From Allopontixanthobacter sp041552775 (GTDB lineage: Bacteria; Pseudomonadota; Alphaproteobacteria; Sphingomonadales; Sphingomonadaceae), in the NCBI GenBank assembly GCA_041552775.1, contig JBFEKH010000012.1, positions 1 through 38,646 on the forward strand: 38,646 nt of DNA, given 5' to 3'. The notes under the pieces are model-generated. The model had not been told where the DNA came from. It was given only the letters and a program-made list of their open reading frames with translations, and did not search any database. Both the position numbers and the translations under genes were made by a program. Positions 1-7,181 of this stretch are shown piece after piece (within the stretch, counting starts at the first letter, position 1; each line of letters starts with the position of its first letter).

Positions 1-209
1 GCCAGCATATCCAGCGCCAATGCCAGCGCCGCCGCCGCCCCGCTGGTATCCCGGCCACCCGCGAACACCTCGCTATGATAGATGCCACCTGTTCCCGGGG
101 TCCACTTGGCCGAAGGGCGCGCAGAGATGGCACCGCGAGTGGTGGCGGGCAGAGCGGCAATCGCACCGGATGACGGTGGGCCGGACATGAGTTCAAGGTC
201 GGTTTGCAT
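1..209 (-). CDS. Probable ImuA-like SOS protein, 5' part only
   Basis: The gene runs leftwards out of the window, so only about the first 69 residues are visible. They include GGIYHSEVFAGGRDTSG followed by an Ala/Leu-rich helix, which resembles the start of the RecA-like fold in ImuA-type proteins (a 'GxYE/HEV' segment followed by a small-residue helix). ImuA is part of the SOS mutagenesis cassette imuA-imuB-dnaE2 of many alphaproteobacteria. The main support is a perfect GTTC-N7-GTTC LexA box 17 bases upstream of the ATG at 209. A second in-frame ATG lies at 188; neither start has a strong ribosome site, and I chose 209 because it sits at a usual distance from the LexA box. The family call is an inference from a short fragment; imuB and dnaE2 would be expected further left. 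Any other LexA-controlled gene is the alternative. Confidence 0.5.
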   Translation of the reverse strand, partial: MQTDLELMSGPPSSGAIAALPATTRGAISARPSAKWTPGTGGIYHSEVFAGGRDTSGAAAALALALDML

Positions 210-226
210 AAGAAGACGACTCGCCT

Positions 227-241
227 GTTCCACTTATGTTC
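227..241 (-). promoter_or_regulatory. LexA (SOS) operator GTTC-N7-GTTC
   Basis: The bases read GTTCCACTTATGTTC, which is GAAC-N7-GAAC on the minus strand, the established LexA site of alphaproteobacteria. It sits 17 bases upstream of the leftward ATG at 209, where it would overlap the core promoter. A weaker copy, GTTC-N7-GTTT, lies at 191-205 inside the proposed start of that gene. The site is in the intergenic region shared with the rightward gene at 354, but it is more than 110 bases from that start. Confidence 0.75.
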
Positions 242-353
242 CATTTTTTGCAGATATGCAATTCATCCATCCCCAGCCCCGATCTGCCGAAAATCCCGGA
301 ACAAACCAACACCCAAAACCGTATATCATTCAAACACCCATCAGGAGACCAAC

Positions 354-836
354 ATGAAGTACTCAACCGGAAACGCTGACGAGCTGACGAAGAAATTCTG
401 GAAGTCGATGGCCGATTCGCCATTTGTCATGTTGCAGCTGGACGGCGATCCATCCACCGCAGTGCCGATGACCGCGCAGCTGGACAAGGACGCCAACAGC
501 TCAATCTGGTTCTTCACCCAAAAGAACAGCAGCTTTGCCCGCCTCGGCCCGGTAACCGCCACTTTCGAAGGCAAGGGCCACGACATGTTTGCCCGCTTCA
601 ACGGTAATCTGACGGTCGAAACCAGCAAGGAACGCTTCGAGCAGTTCTGGAACAATTTCGTCGAGGCATGGTATGACGGCGGCAAGACCGATCCCGACAT
701 CCTGTTCCTGCGGATGGACTTGGGTTCAGCGGAAATCTGGAATGGCGATATGGGCCTGCTCAACACCGCCAAGATGGCGCTGGGCATCACAGTCCATGAC
801 GAAGCTGAAAAGCAGCACACCGAAACCGCGCTGTAA
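354..836 (+). CDS. Pyridoxamine 5'-phosphate oxidase-like (general stress protein 26-type) flavin-binding protein
   Basis: The product is 160 residues with the split-barrel PPOX fold of the general stress protein 26 / pyridoxamine phosphate oxidase-related family. Recognisable parts are a first strand with VMLQLDGDPSTAVPMTAQL, the WFFTQKNSS turn (the family's 'W.ft...s.K' strand) and a C-terminal RMDLGSAEIWNG segment (the usual 'v.p..aeyWdg'). Such proteins bind FMN or a related flavin; the physiological reaction is usually unknown, and it is unlikely to be true pdxH, which is longer. The start at 354 follows an AGGAG site at 343-347, so a longer in-frame extension from 204 is not needed. It ends just before a strong hairpin terminator. 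Confidence 0.8.
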   Translation: MKYSTGNADELTKKFWKSMADSPFVMLQLDGDPSTAVPMTAQLDKDANSSIWFFTQKNSSFARLGPVTATFEGKGHDMFARFNGNLTVETSKERFEQFWNNFVEAWYDGGKTDPDILFLRMDLGSAEIWNGDMGLLNTAKMALGITVHDEAEKQHTETAL

Positions 837-856
837 TACCTACCGATTGACAATAA

Positions 857-888
857 AAAGGGCCGCTTCCCGAAGGAGGCGGCCCTTT
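857..888. terminator. Strong bidirectional intrinsic terminator
   Basis: AAAGGGCCGC at 857-866 is perfectly complementary to GCGGCCCTTT at 879-888. The inner bases 867-870 and 875-878 continue the stem (one G-U pair) to a CGAA tetraloop. The A-run on the left and T-run on the right let it work on both strands, between the convergent genes ending at 836 and 928. Confidence 0.85.
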
Positions 889-927
889 GTTATTCAAGGC
901 CCGAATGGTGATTCAAGGCACGAATGC

Positions 928-2514
928 CTAATCACCAATCGGCTTTGGGGGATGGATCGGTATCTGCGTTTCTTCCCCTGCGATGTCATCCACCACCTCG
1001 ACAATACCCTTGCCAAGGTGGCTGCTATTGCGGCTGTAAAGAAAATAAATCACGATCCCGATCACTCCCCAACCGGGTAAAAACAGCATCGCTTCGATTG
1101 GCAGGTTGAGGAACAGGAACACGCATCCGGCAATCGTCAGGGGCGCCACCAGCCACACTACCGGCACCTTGAACGCGCGTTTGCGCTCAGGATCACGTGA
1201 GCGCAGGATAAGCACTGCAATCGCAACCATCATGAACGCATACAGCGTACCGGCGTTCGAAATATCCGCCAGTTTACCAACCGGAAAGAAGGCCGCGCCG
1301 AGCGCCACTGCGCCGCCCGTCAGCATCGTAACGATGTGCGGTGTCTTGTACTTCGGATGCACTGTGCTGAGCTTTTCAGGCAACAACCCGTCACGCGCCA
1401 TAACGAAGAAGATCCGGGTCTGGCCAAAGATGAGCACGAGGATCACCGAAGGCAGCGCCAGGAAAGCCGCAATCCCAAGAGCATTGCCGACGCCGGAGAA
1501 GCCGATTTGGCGCAGCACATGCGCCAATGCCTCGTTCGAACAGACCAGTGCCTGAGCATGCTCCGCCATCGCGCATTGAAGGGCTAACTCTTCCGAACCG
1601 GCCGGGAAAGGAACCCCGCCAGGGCCCATGATGGGCTGGCCGCCGATGGTGCCTACCGCCCCGGCAGCTACAAGGATGTAGAAAACCGTACAGAACAAAA
1701 GTGACCCGACCAGACCGATCGGAACATTCCTTTGCGGATCTTTGGTTTCTTCGGCTGCGGTGGAGACCGCATCAAACCCGACATAGGCAAAAAAGATCGT
1801 CGCCGCCGCTCCGACAGCGCCGACCCCGGTACCCCAACCACCGAAAATACCTGCAGGCAGGAACGGATTGAAATTGGCTGTGTCGAATTCCGGACTCATG
1901 AGCGTCAGACCCACGAAAGCAGCCAGCGCAGTTACCTTGATCAACACCAGGACAGCGTTGAATTTGGCGCTTTCACTAGTGCCGAGCACCAGCAGGCCGG
2001 TAACCAGCAGCGCGATGATCAGCGCTGGCAGGTTAATCAGCCCGCCCGGCGCGCCGCCAAGAGCCAGCGGCCCGGCCGCCAGCCAGGGCGGTAATTGAAC
2101 CCCGAGTAACTCGTTTAGAAAAGTTCCGCTGAAATAGCCTGACCAGCCCACCGACACAGCGGCGGCGGCAATCGCATATTCCATGATCAACGCCCAGCCA
2201 ACGGTCCAGGCAAGAAATTCGCCCATGGTGGCGTAACTGTAGGTGTATGCCGATCCGGCAACCGGTATCATCGAGGCAATTTCGGCGTAACACAGCGCAG
2301 CAACGATACACACGGCTCCGGCAATCAAAAACGCAAGCATCAGGCCCGGACCGGCCTTTTGTGCCCCCGCTGCCGTCAGCACAAAAATCCCCGTGCCGAT
2401 CACGCAACCGATGCCGAAAAGCATCAACTGAAACCAGCCGAGCGTGCGATGGAGTGACTTTTTCTGTGCGGTCGCGAGTATGGCGTCCAGCGGTTTAACG
2501 CGGTCTAGGAACAT
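928..2514 (-). CDS. APC-family amino acid permease (cationic amino acid transporter type)
   Basis: A 528-residue inner-membrane transporter with about 12 or more hydrophobic segments. The first membrane helix carries the APC substrate-binding signature GIGCVIGTGIF (residues 34-44), followed by CYAEIASMIPVAGSAYTY (75-92). FFAYVGFDAVSTAAEETKDPQRN (241-263) is typical of the CAT/YfnA branch of the superfamily. These proteins carry amino acids by proton-coupled symport or exchange; the substrate cannot be read from sequence. A hydrophilic loop of roughly 50 residues (about 290-340) between membrane segments has two cysteines ten residues apart (314 and 325), longer than in minimal family members. 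The start ATG follows a GGGGGA stretch. A second amino-acid-type transporter of a different family lies directly upstream. Confidence 0.88.
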   Translation of the reverse strand: MFLDRVKPLDAILATAQKKSLHRTLGWFQLMLFGIGCVIGTGIFVLTAAGAQKAGPGLMLAFLIAGAVCIVAALCYAEIASMIPVAGSAYTYSYATMGEFLAWTVGWALIMEYAIAAAAVSVGWSGYFSGTFLNELLGVQLPPWLAAGPLALGGAPGGLINLPALIIALLVTGLLVLGTSESAKFNAVLVLIKVTALAAFVGLTLMSPEFDTANFNPFLPAGIFGGWGTGVGAVGAAATIFFAYVGFDAVSTAAEETKDPQRNVPIGLVGSLLFCTVFYILVAAGAVGTIGGQPIMGPGGVPFPAGSEELALQCAMAEHAQALVCSNEALAHVLRQIGFSGVGNALGIAAFLALPSVILVLIFGQTRIFFVMARDGLLPEKLSTVHPKYKTPHIVTMLTGGAVALGAAFFPVGKLADISNAGTLYAFMMVAIAVLILRSRDPERKRAFKVPVVWLVAPLTIAGCVFLFLNLPIEAMLFLPGWGVIGIVIYFLYSRNSSHLGKGIVEVVDDIAGEETQIPIHPPKPIGD

Positions 2515-2612
2515 GATGTCGTAATCCCCCAGACTCGGAACGCGAGCAACCCGTTCCGCCAGTCTGCGCCGCCGCTTTTATGCTGTTTTGCCAAACCCGC
2601 AATCGGGAATCT

Positions 2613-4040
2613 TCAGCCGAAGATTCCCACCAGCAGGATCAGCGTCAGGACTATCGGACACAGCCAGCGCACCAGGAACAGCCAGAATTTCTGCAAGCCG
2701 CCATCCAGCCCGTTTTCACCATCAATCAGCCGCTTGTCCGCGATCCAACCGACAAACACCGCAGTCAGGATCGCGCCGATCGGCATGAACAATTTGGCCG
2801 TCACTGCATCCAGCGTATCGAAGATACCCTGGCCGGCAAACAGAGGGATGAAGCCAAGCGGATGGAAGCCGGAAAGCGCATTCATTGAAAAGGCAGACGC
2901 TGCACCCAACAGGGCCGCGAGAACCGCAATCGCAATCGCGGTCGGCATGCGGCGGGTTTTGAATTTCTCCATCGCCCAAGAAGTGGGAACTTCCATCAGC
3001 GCAACCGAGCTCGTCAGCGCCGCGAAGCCAACCATGATGAAGAAGCCGAGACCAATCACCGAACCCGCAGGCATGGATTGGAACGCATGAGGTAACGTGT
3101 CGAACATCAGGCCGAGCCCACCCTCGGAAGAAAGCCCGGCAGCCAGAACAATCGGGAAGATACATAGGCCAGCGACCAGCGCGACCGAAGTATCGGCAAA
3201 AGCGATGATCGCCGATGTGCCCGCCAGATTGACGTCACGCCCGACATAAGAACCATAGGTGATCATTCCTGCCACCCCGAGGGAGAGCGAGAAGAACGCC
3301 TGCCCTACGGCCGCCAGCATCACACTGCCGGTCAGCTTTGAAAAATCGACGGTGAACAGATAGGTCAGCGTTTCGGTAAAGGCCCCCCCGAACGCACCAT
3401 AAATGGTGATACCGAGTAACAGAACGAAGAATGCCGGCATCAGCCAGACCGCCGCAATCTCGATCCCGCCAGACACCCCACGGGCCACGAAATACACGGT
3501 GATCAACACGAAGATCAGATCCAGACCGGTCATCAACAAGCCATTTTCCAGAAGCGCGGGGAAAATTGCCTTGATATCTCCGGCGGTCATCCCGGTCAGC
3601 GCCCCGCCCGCAACGCCGCTGTTGAACAGATCACCGACAAACAGGCCGATGTAATACAACACCCAACCGCCGATTACGCAGTAAAATGCCAGGATCATAA
3701 AAGCAGAGGCGACACCGAGACCTGCGAGCCCTTCCCAGTAACGCGATGCGCCCGATTCCGCCGCCATCTTGCGCACGCTGTCCGTGGCGGACGATTGCCC
3801 GTGCCGTCCGATCAGGGTTTCCGACAGCAGCACCGGCAAACCAATCAGCAGGATACAGAAAATGTAGAACAGCACGAACGCGCCGCCGCCATTGGCCCCG
3901 GCCTCTGCCGGAAACCGAACCAGATTGCCCAGCCCCACAGCCGAACCGATTGCGGCCAGGATGAAAGCGGAACGCGACGACCAACCATCCCTCTTGCTCT
4001 CAACCGTAGCATTTCCTGCGGCACCGGACATTGCAACCAT
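2613..4040 (-). CDS. Sodium-dependent transporter of the NSS (SNF/LeuT) family
   Basis: The product has about 475 residues and the neurotransmitter:sodium symporter architecture of 11-12 membrane helices. The N-terminal SRSAFILAAIGSAVGLGN followed by LVRFPAEAGANGGGAF is the unwound helix 1 and Na+/substrate site of the LeuT fold. The next helix has the usual LLIGLPVLLSETLIGRHG. Bacterial members take up amino acids with sodium; the substrate is unknown. The reading frame is open up to 4139 but that extension is Arg/Lys-rich and unlike the family. ATG at 4040 has AGGGA ten bases upstream, and ATG at 4031 has AAGAAGA about nine bases upstream; either could be the true start. It is separated by 98 bases from the downstream APC permease. 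Confidence 0.87.
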   Translation of the reverse strand: MVAMSGAAGNATVESKRDGWSSRSAFILAAIGSAVGLGNLVRFPAEAGANGGGAFVLFYIFCILLIGLPVLLSETLIGRHGQSSATDSVRKMAAESGASRYWEGLAGLGVASAFMILAFYCVIGGWVLYYIGLFVGDLFNSGVAGGALTGMTAGDIKAIFPALLENGLLMTGLDLIFVLITVYFVARGVSGGIEIAAVWLMPAFFVLLLGITIYGAFGGAFTETLTYLFTVDFSKLTGSVMLAAVGQAFFSLSLGVAGMITYGSYVGRDVNLAGTSAIIAFADTSVALVAGLCIFPIVLAAGLSSEGGLGLMFDTLPHAFQSMPAGSVIGLGFFIMVGFAALTSSVALMEVPTSWAMEKFKTRRMPTAIAIAVLAALLGAASAFSMNALSGFHPLGFIPLFAGQGIFDTLDAVTAKLFMPIGAILTAVFVGWIADKRLIDGENGLDGGLQKFWLFLVRWLCPIVLTLILLVGIFG

Positions 4041-4185
4041 TCTTCTTATTTCCCTATTTTTCTGCGCCACTTTGCGGGCCGCATCACCTTGGCTGCGGGT
4101 TTTGCAATGATTTGCGCCGCACGTCGAGTGGTTGGGCAAACTTATCGACTTTGCGTTTATTCAATTGCGCCGCTAAACCGCCGCC

Positions 4186-5058
4186 ATGTCCACGACTTTC
4201 CAGCTCGATACATCGACCAGCCGCGCCAATCCGACGCCGCAACCCATGCGCCGCCTGACGGTCCCAAAAATCCGTGCGCGCAAGCAGGACGGGGTTACAG
4301 CGCAGCCGCTGGTCATGCTGACTGCCTATACGGCGCGGCAGGCGCAGATACTGGACGAGCATTGCGACCTTTTGCTGGTGGGGGATTCGCTCGGGCAGGT
4401 GATTTACGGCCTTCCCTCCACCATTCCAGTGACGCTGGACATGATGGCCAACCACGGTGCTGCGGTCGTGCGTGGCAGCTACCACGCGGTTGTGGTGGTG
4501 GATATGCCCTTCGGTTCTTACGAAGCATCCCCGCGGCAGGCGTTTGAAAGCGCCGCGTTCCTCCTCAAACAGACCGGTGCCGCCGCAGTTAAACTCGAAG
4601 GCGGTGAAGCGATGGCGGAGACCGTCGCGTTTCTCAACCAGCGAGGCATTCCTGTTATGGGTCATGTCGGGCTTACTCCGCAGGCCGTGAATGTGCTGGG
4701 CGGATATGCCGCACGCGGTCGCAGTGACAGCGAGGCTGCCAAGATCGTCACCGATGCCAAGGCGCTGGATGATGCGGGCGCATTTGCGATTGTGATCGAA
4801 GGTGTGGTCGAACCGATTGCAATTGACGTCACGAAGGCGGTGACGTGTCCCACCATCGGAATTGGCGCCTCGGCGCAATGCGATGGACAAGTTCTGGTGA
4901 CTGAAGACATGTTGGGCATGTTCGAACGCGTCCCGCGGTTTGTGAAGCGATATGAAGATATCGCCGGGATCATCGGAAAAACCGTGGCCACCTACGCCGA
5001 GGAAGTCCGAAGTCGCAGTTTCCCGGGAGAGGAACAGACGTATCAACCCAAGGGTTGA
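4186..5058 (+). CDS. panB: 3-methyl-2-oxobutanoate hydroxymethyltransferase (ketopantoate synthesis)
   Basis: PanB transfers a hydroxymethyl group from 5,10-methylene-THF to 2-oxoisovalerate, the first committed step of pantothenate and coenzyme A synthesis. The 290-residue product shows the TIM-barrel landmarks: LLVGDSLGQVIYG and VVDMPFGSYEASP with the metal-binding aspartates, KLEGG with the third metal ligand, GHVGLTPQ, and VIEGV with the catalytic glutamate. IGIGAS.CDGQVLV and the RYED near the C-terminus are also typical. The N-terminus is slightly extended relative to E. coli PanB. No strong ribosome site is visible before 4186. panC is not adjacent. The substrate 2-oxoisovalerate is also the substrate of the bkd complex encoded near the right end of the window. 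Confidence 0.95.
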   Translation: MSTTFQLDTSTSRANPTPQPMRRLTVPKIRARKQDGVTAQPLVMLTAYTARQAQILDEHCDLLLVGDSLGQVIYGLPSTIPVTLDMMANHGAAVVRGSYHAVVVVDMPFGSYEASPRQAFESAAFLLKQTGAAAVKLEGGEAMAETVAFLNQRGIPVMGHVGLTPQAVNVLGGYAARGRSDSEAAKIVTDAKALDDAGAFAIVIEGVVEPIAIDVTKAVTCPTIGIGASAQCDGQVLVTEDMLGMFERVPRFVKRYEDIAGIIGKTVATYAEEVRSRSFPGEEQTYQPKG

Positions 5059-5126
5059 ATCCGTGTCCACGCCCCAGCCGCTCCTGCCTGAAGCGCTTAA
5101 CCAACCGAAATGAAGAAGGCTCCCCA

Positions 5127-6200
5127 ATGGGCACGATCCTGCGCTACTACAAATTCTCGTTGTTCTTTACTGCCGCCTGTTTTGGGCTGGCAGCATGGTA
5201 TGGCTGGAGCAGCACCGGCAGCTTTGCCGCGACTGCGCAAATCCTGTGGATCGTGTTGGTGCTTTCGATCCTGGAAATATCGCTGAGCTTCGACAATGCC
5301 GTAGTCAATGCGACAGTCCTGCGCGAAATGGACGAGGTGTGGCAGGAACGGTTCCTCATCTGGGGTATCGCCATCGCCGTGTTCGGGATGCGCATCGTGT
5401 TTCCCATTGCCATCGTCGCGATTGCCGCCAACCTTGGTCCAGTGGAGGCGGTAACTCTCTCGCTAAACAATCCCGAAGAGTATGAGCGAATCGTTTCCAG
5501 CGCACATATTGGCATCGCCGGTTTCGGCGGCGCATTTCTGGCGATGGTCGGCCTCACATTCTTCTTCGATTCCGACAAGCAAGTGCATTGGATTGCCAAG
5601 GTCGAACAATTGATCAATCGGTTTTCGAGCGTACCGGCAATCGAGATTGGACTGCTGCTGACAGTGATCTACGGCATATCGACCATGCTGCCCGAAGATG
5701 ACGCGCTGACATTCCTGACGGCGGGTGTTCTCGGCCTGGTGACCTATATCGGGGTCCATGCGATTGGTGCGATTATCGAAGCGCGGGAGGCCCGGAAGAA
5801 AGCGGCGGGCGAAATTGTCCGGTCCGGTCTGGGCGGATTTCTTTATCTCGAAGTCCTCGATGCCTCATTCAGTTTCGATGGTGTGATCGGGGCCTTTGCC
5901 CTTTCCAACAACATGATCATCATTGCCATCGGGCTTTCCGTGGGGGCGATGTTCGTCCGTTCCATGACCATCCATTTGGTGCGCACCGGAACGCTGGCGC
6001 AATATCGCTATCTCGAACATGGCGCTTTCTGGGCGATTATCGCACTTGGCGGGATCATGCTTGCATCGGCTGTGGTGCATATACCTGAGGCAATTACCGG
6101 CCTGATCGGCGCGACCCTGATCGGAGTTTCGCTATGGTGGTCCATCCGCCATAACCGGCGCACCGGTACAGCTACCGTGCAGGTGTTGCCAAGCGAGTAG
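5127..6200 (+). CDS. DUF475 / TerC-like integral membrane protein
   Basis: A 357-residue polytopic membrane protein of the DUF475 family, related to TerC/YceF-type metal or tellurite resistance proteins. The two signature aspartate motifs are present: EISLSFDNAVVNA near the N-terminus and EVLDASFSFDGVIGAFALSN in the second half, the pattern expected for an inverted-repeat transporter with acidic residues in the membrane. Function is unproven; TerC relatives are linked to metal ion handling (for example manganese efflux) and this is only an inference here. The start at 5127 follows AGAAGG with a 7-base spacer; the upstream in-frame ATG at 5055 lies in the end of panB and gives an unlikely N-terminus. 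Its 3' end overlaps the convergent transporter gene by 29 bases. Confidence 0.85.
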   Translation: MGTILRYYKFSLFFTAACFGLAAWYGWSSTGSFAATAQILWIVLVLSILEISLSFDNAVVNATVLREMDEVWQERFLIWGIAIAVFGMRIVFPIAIVAIAANLGPVEAVTLSLNNPEEYERIVSSAHIGIAGFGGAFLAMVGLTFFFDSDKQVHWIAKVEQLINRFSSVPAIEIGLLLTVIYGISTMLPEDDALTFLTAGVLGLVTYIGVHAIGAIIEAREARKKAAGEIVRSGLGGFLYLEVLDASFSFDGVIGAFALSNNMIIIAIGLSVGAMFVRSMTIHLVRTGTLAQYRYLEHGAFWAIIALGGIMLASAVVHIPEAITGLIGATLIGVSLWWSIRHNRRTGTATVQVLPSE

Positions 6201-7125
6201 CCAGCGGCGCCGACACAACCAGTTGCAGCAGGTGGTAAATGAGTAGCGGTACGAGCACGAGCCCCGCTGTCTGAGGCGGAAATAGCACCAATGCCAGAGG
6301 CGCGCCCATCGCTACGCTCTTGTGTGCACCGCCATATAGGAAGGCGATGCGGTCTGCGCGGCCAAGGCGCATTGCCCCGCCTACCAGCCAAGCTCCGCCA
6401 TAAGCGATAATTAGCATTCCGCTCAGACCCGCCAGCAGCCAAGCCCAGCTGGCAGCGTCCAGCAGCGCCCAGATGCCCTGCTCCACCGCGCCGGAAAACG
6501 CGACATAGACAGCGATCGAAATCGCCGCACGGTCCATCGAGCGGATCAGGACCGGATGCTCATGGACGAATTGCCCGCCGCGCGATTGCAGCATCTGTCC
6601 CAATGCGAAGGGCAGGATCAGGATGAGGAAAATCTTGATCAACCCGCTCGTGCCCAATTCCGCTTCCGCGCCCCCGCCCAGAGCAGAGAAGATCGGAACG
6701 CTGACAAACACCCCGAGTATATTGAGCAGCGCCGCCGCGACGACAGCGATGGCAACATTGCCGCCCGCCATGGAAGTATAGGCTGTGGCCGATTGCACTG
6801 TGGACGGCAGCGTTCCCAGATACAGGAAGCCCAGCGCCACCAGTGGCGGTAGGAACCCGTCCAGCCCCTTGGCGAGCCCCATGCCGACCAGCGCCAGAAC
6901 ACCGAACGACCAGATCGCAAGCACCGACAGATAGCGCCAGCTGACCATTCCGCGGGCGACATCGGCTCGTGACAGGCGCATTCCGTTGAGGAAAAACAGC
7001 AGGAATACCGCGCAATTGCTGATTGCCTGCGCTGCGTCGCGATATTGCCCCGTCGCGGGAAAAATACTCGCCAGCACTGTTGCCAGCACCAGCAAGCGGA
7101 CCATGGGATCAATACGGGAAAACAT
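6172..7125 (-). CDS. Bile acid:sodium symporter (BASS/SLC10A7, YfeH-like) family transporter
   Basis: The product has about 317 residues with nine to ten hydrophobic helices. FLLFFLNGMRLSRADVARG, FLYLGTLPSTVQSATAYTSMAGGN and the late FLYGGAHKSVAMGAPLALVLF are the conserved segments of the YfeH/SLC10A7 branch of bile acid:sodium symporters. This branch is predicted to be a Na+-dependent organic anion carrier or a regulator of ion homeostasis; the substrate is not known. ATG at 7125 has GCAGGG about nine bases upstream, better than the TTG at 7146. The leader contains a 15-base tandem duplication that duplicates the GCAGG ribosome-binding element (7135-7163). It converges on, and overlaps by 29 bases, the DUF475 gene. 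Confidence 0.85.
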   Translation of the reverse strand: MFSRIDPMVRLLVLATVLASIFPATGQYRDAAQAISNCAVFLLFFLNGMRLSRADVARGMVSWRYLSVLAIWSFGVLALVGMGLAKGLDGFLPPLVALGFLYLGTLPSTVQSATAYTSMAGGNVAIAVVAAALLNILGVFVSVPIFSALGGGAEAELGTSGLIKIFLILILPFALGQMLQSRGGQFVHEHPVLIRSMDRAAISIAVYVAFSGAVEQGIWALLDAASWAWLLAGLSGMLIIAYGGAWLVGGAMRLGRADRIAFLYGGAHKSVAMGAPLALVLFPPQTAGLVLVPLLIYHLLQLVVSAPLATRLATPAR

Positions 7126-7134
7126 CGTCGCGGC

Positions 7135-7163
7135 CCTGCCCGACAATCACCTGCCCGACAATC
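7135..7163. repeat. Tandem duplication of a 15-base unit in a ribosome-binding region
   Basis: CCTGCCCGACAATC occurs at 7135-7148 and again at 7150-7163, a 15-base period with a single differing last base. On the minus strand each copy supplies a GCAGG element ahead of the transporter start at 7125; the first copy (7135-7139) is correctly placed as a ribosome site. Confidence 0.85.
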
Positions 7164-7181
7164 CCTTGTTCGATAGCGCGC

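Noticed and set aside
204..353. N-terminal extension of the PPOX-fold gene
   Set aside because: The extra 50 residues lack family similarity, and AGGAG directly precedes 354; the extension also covers the LexA box.
4084..5127. Long open frame antisense to panB
   Set aside because: It mirrors panB codon positions in a GC-rich gene; the translation is His/Arg-rich with no domain and no ribosome site.
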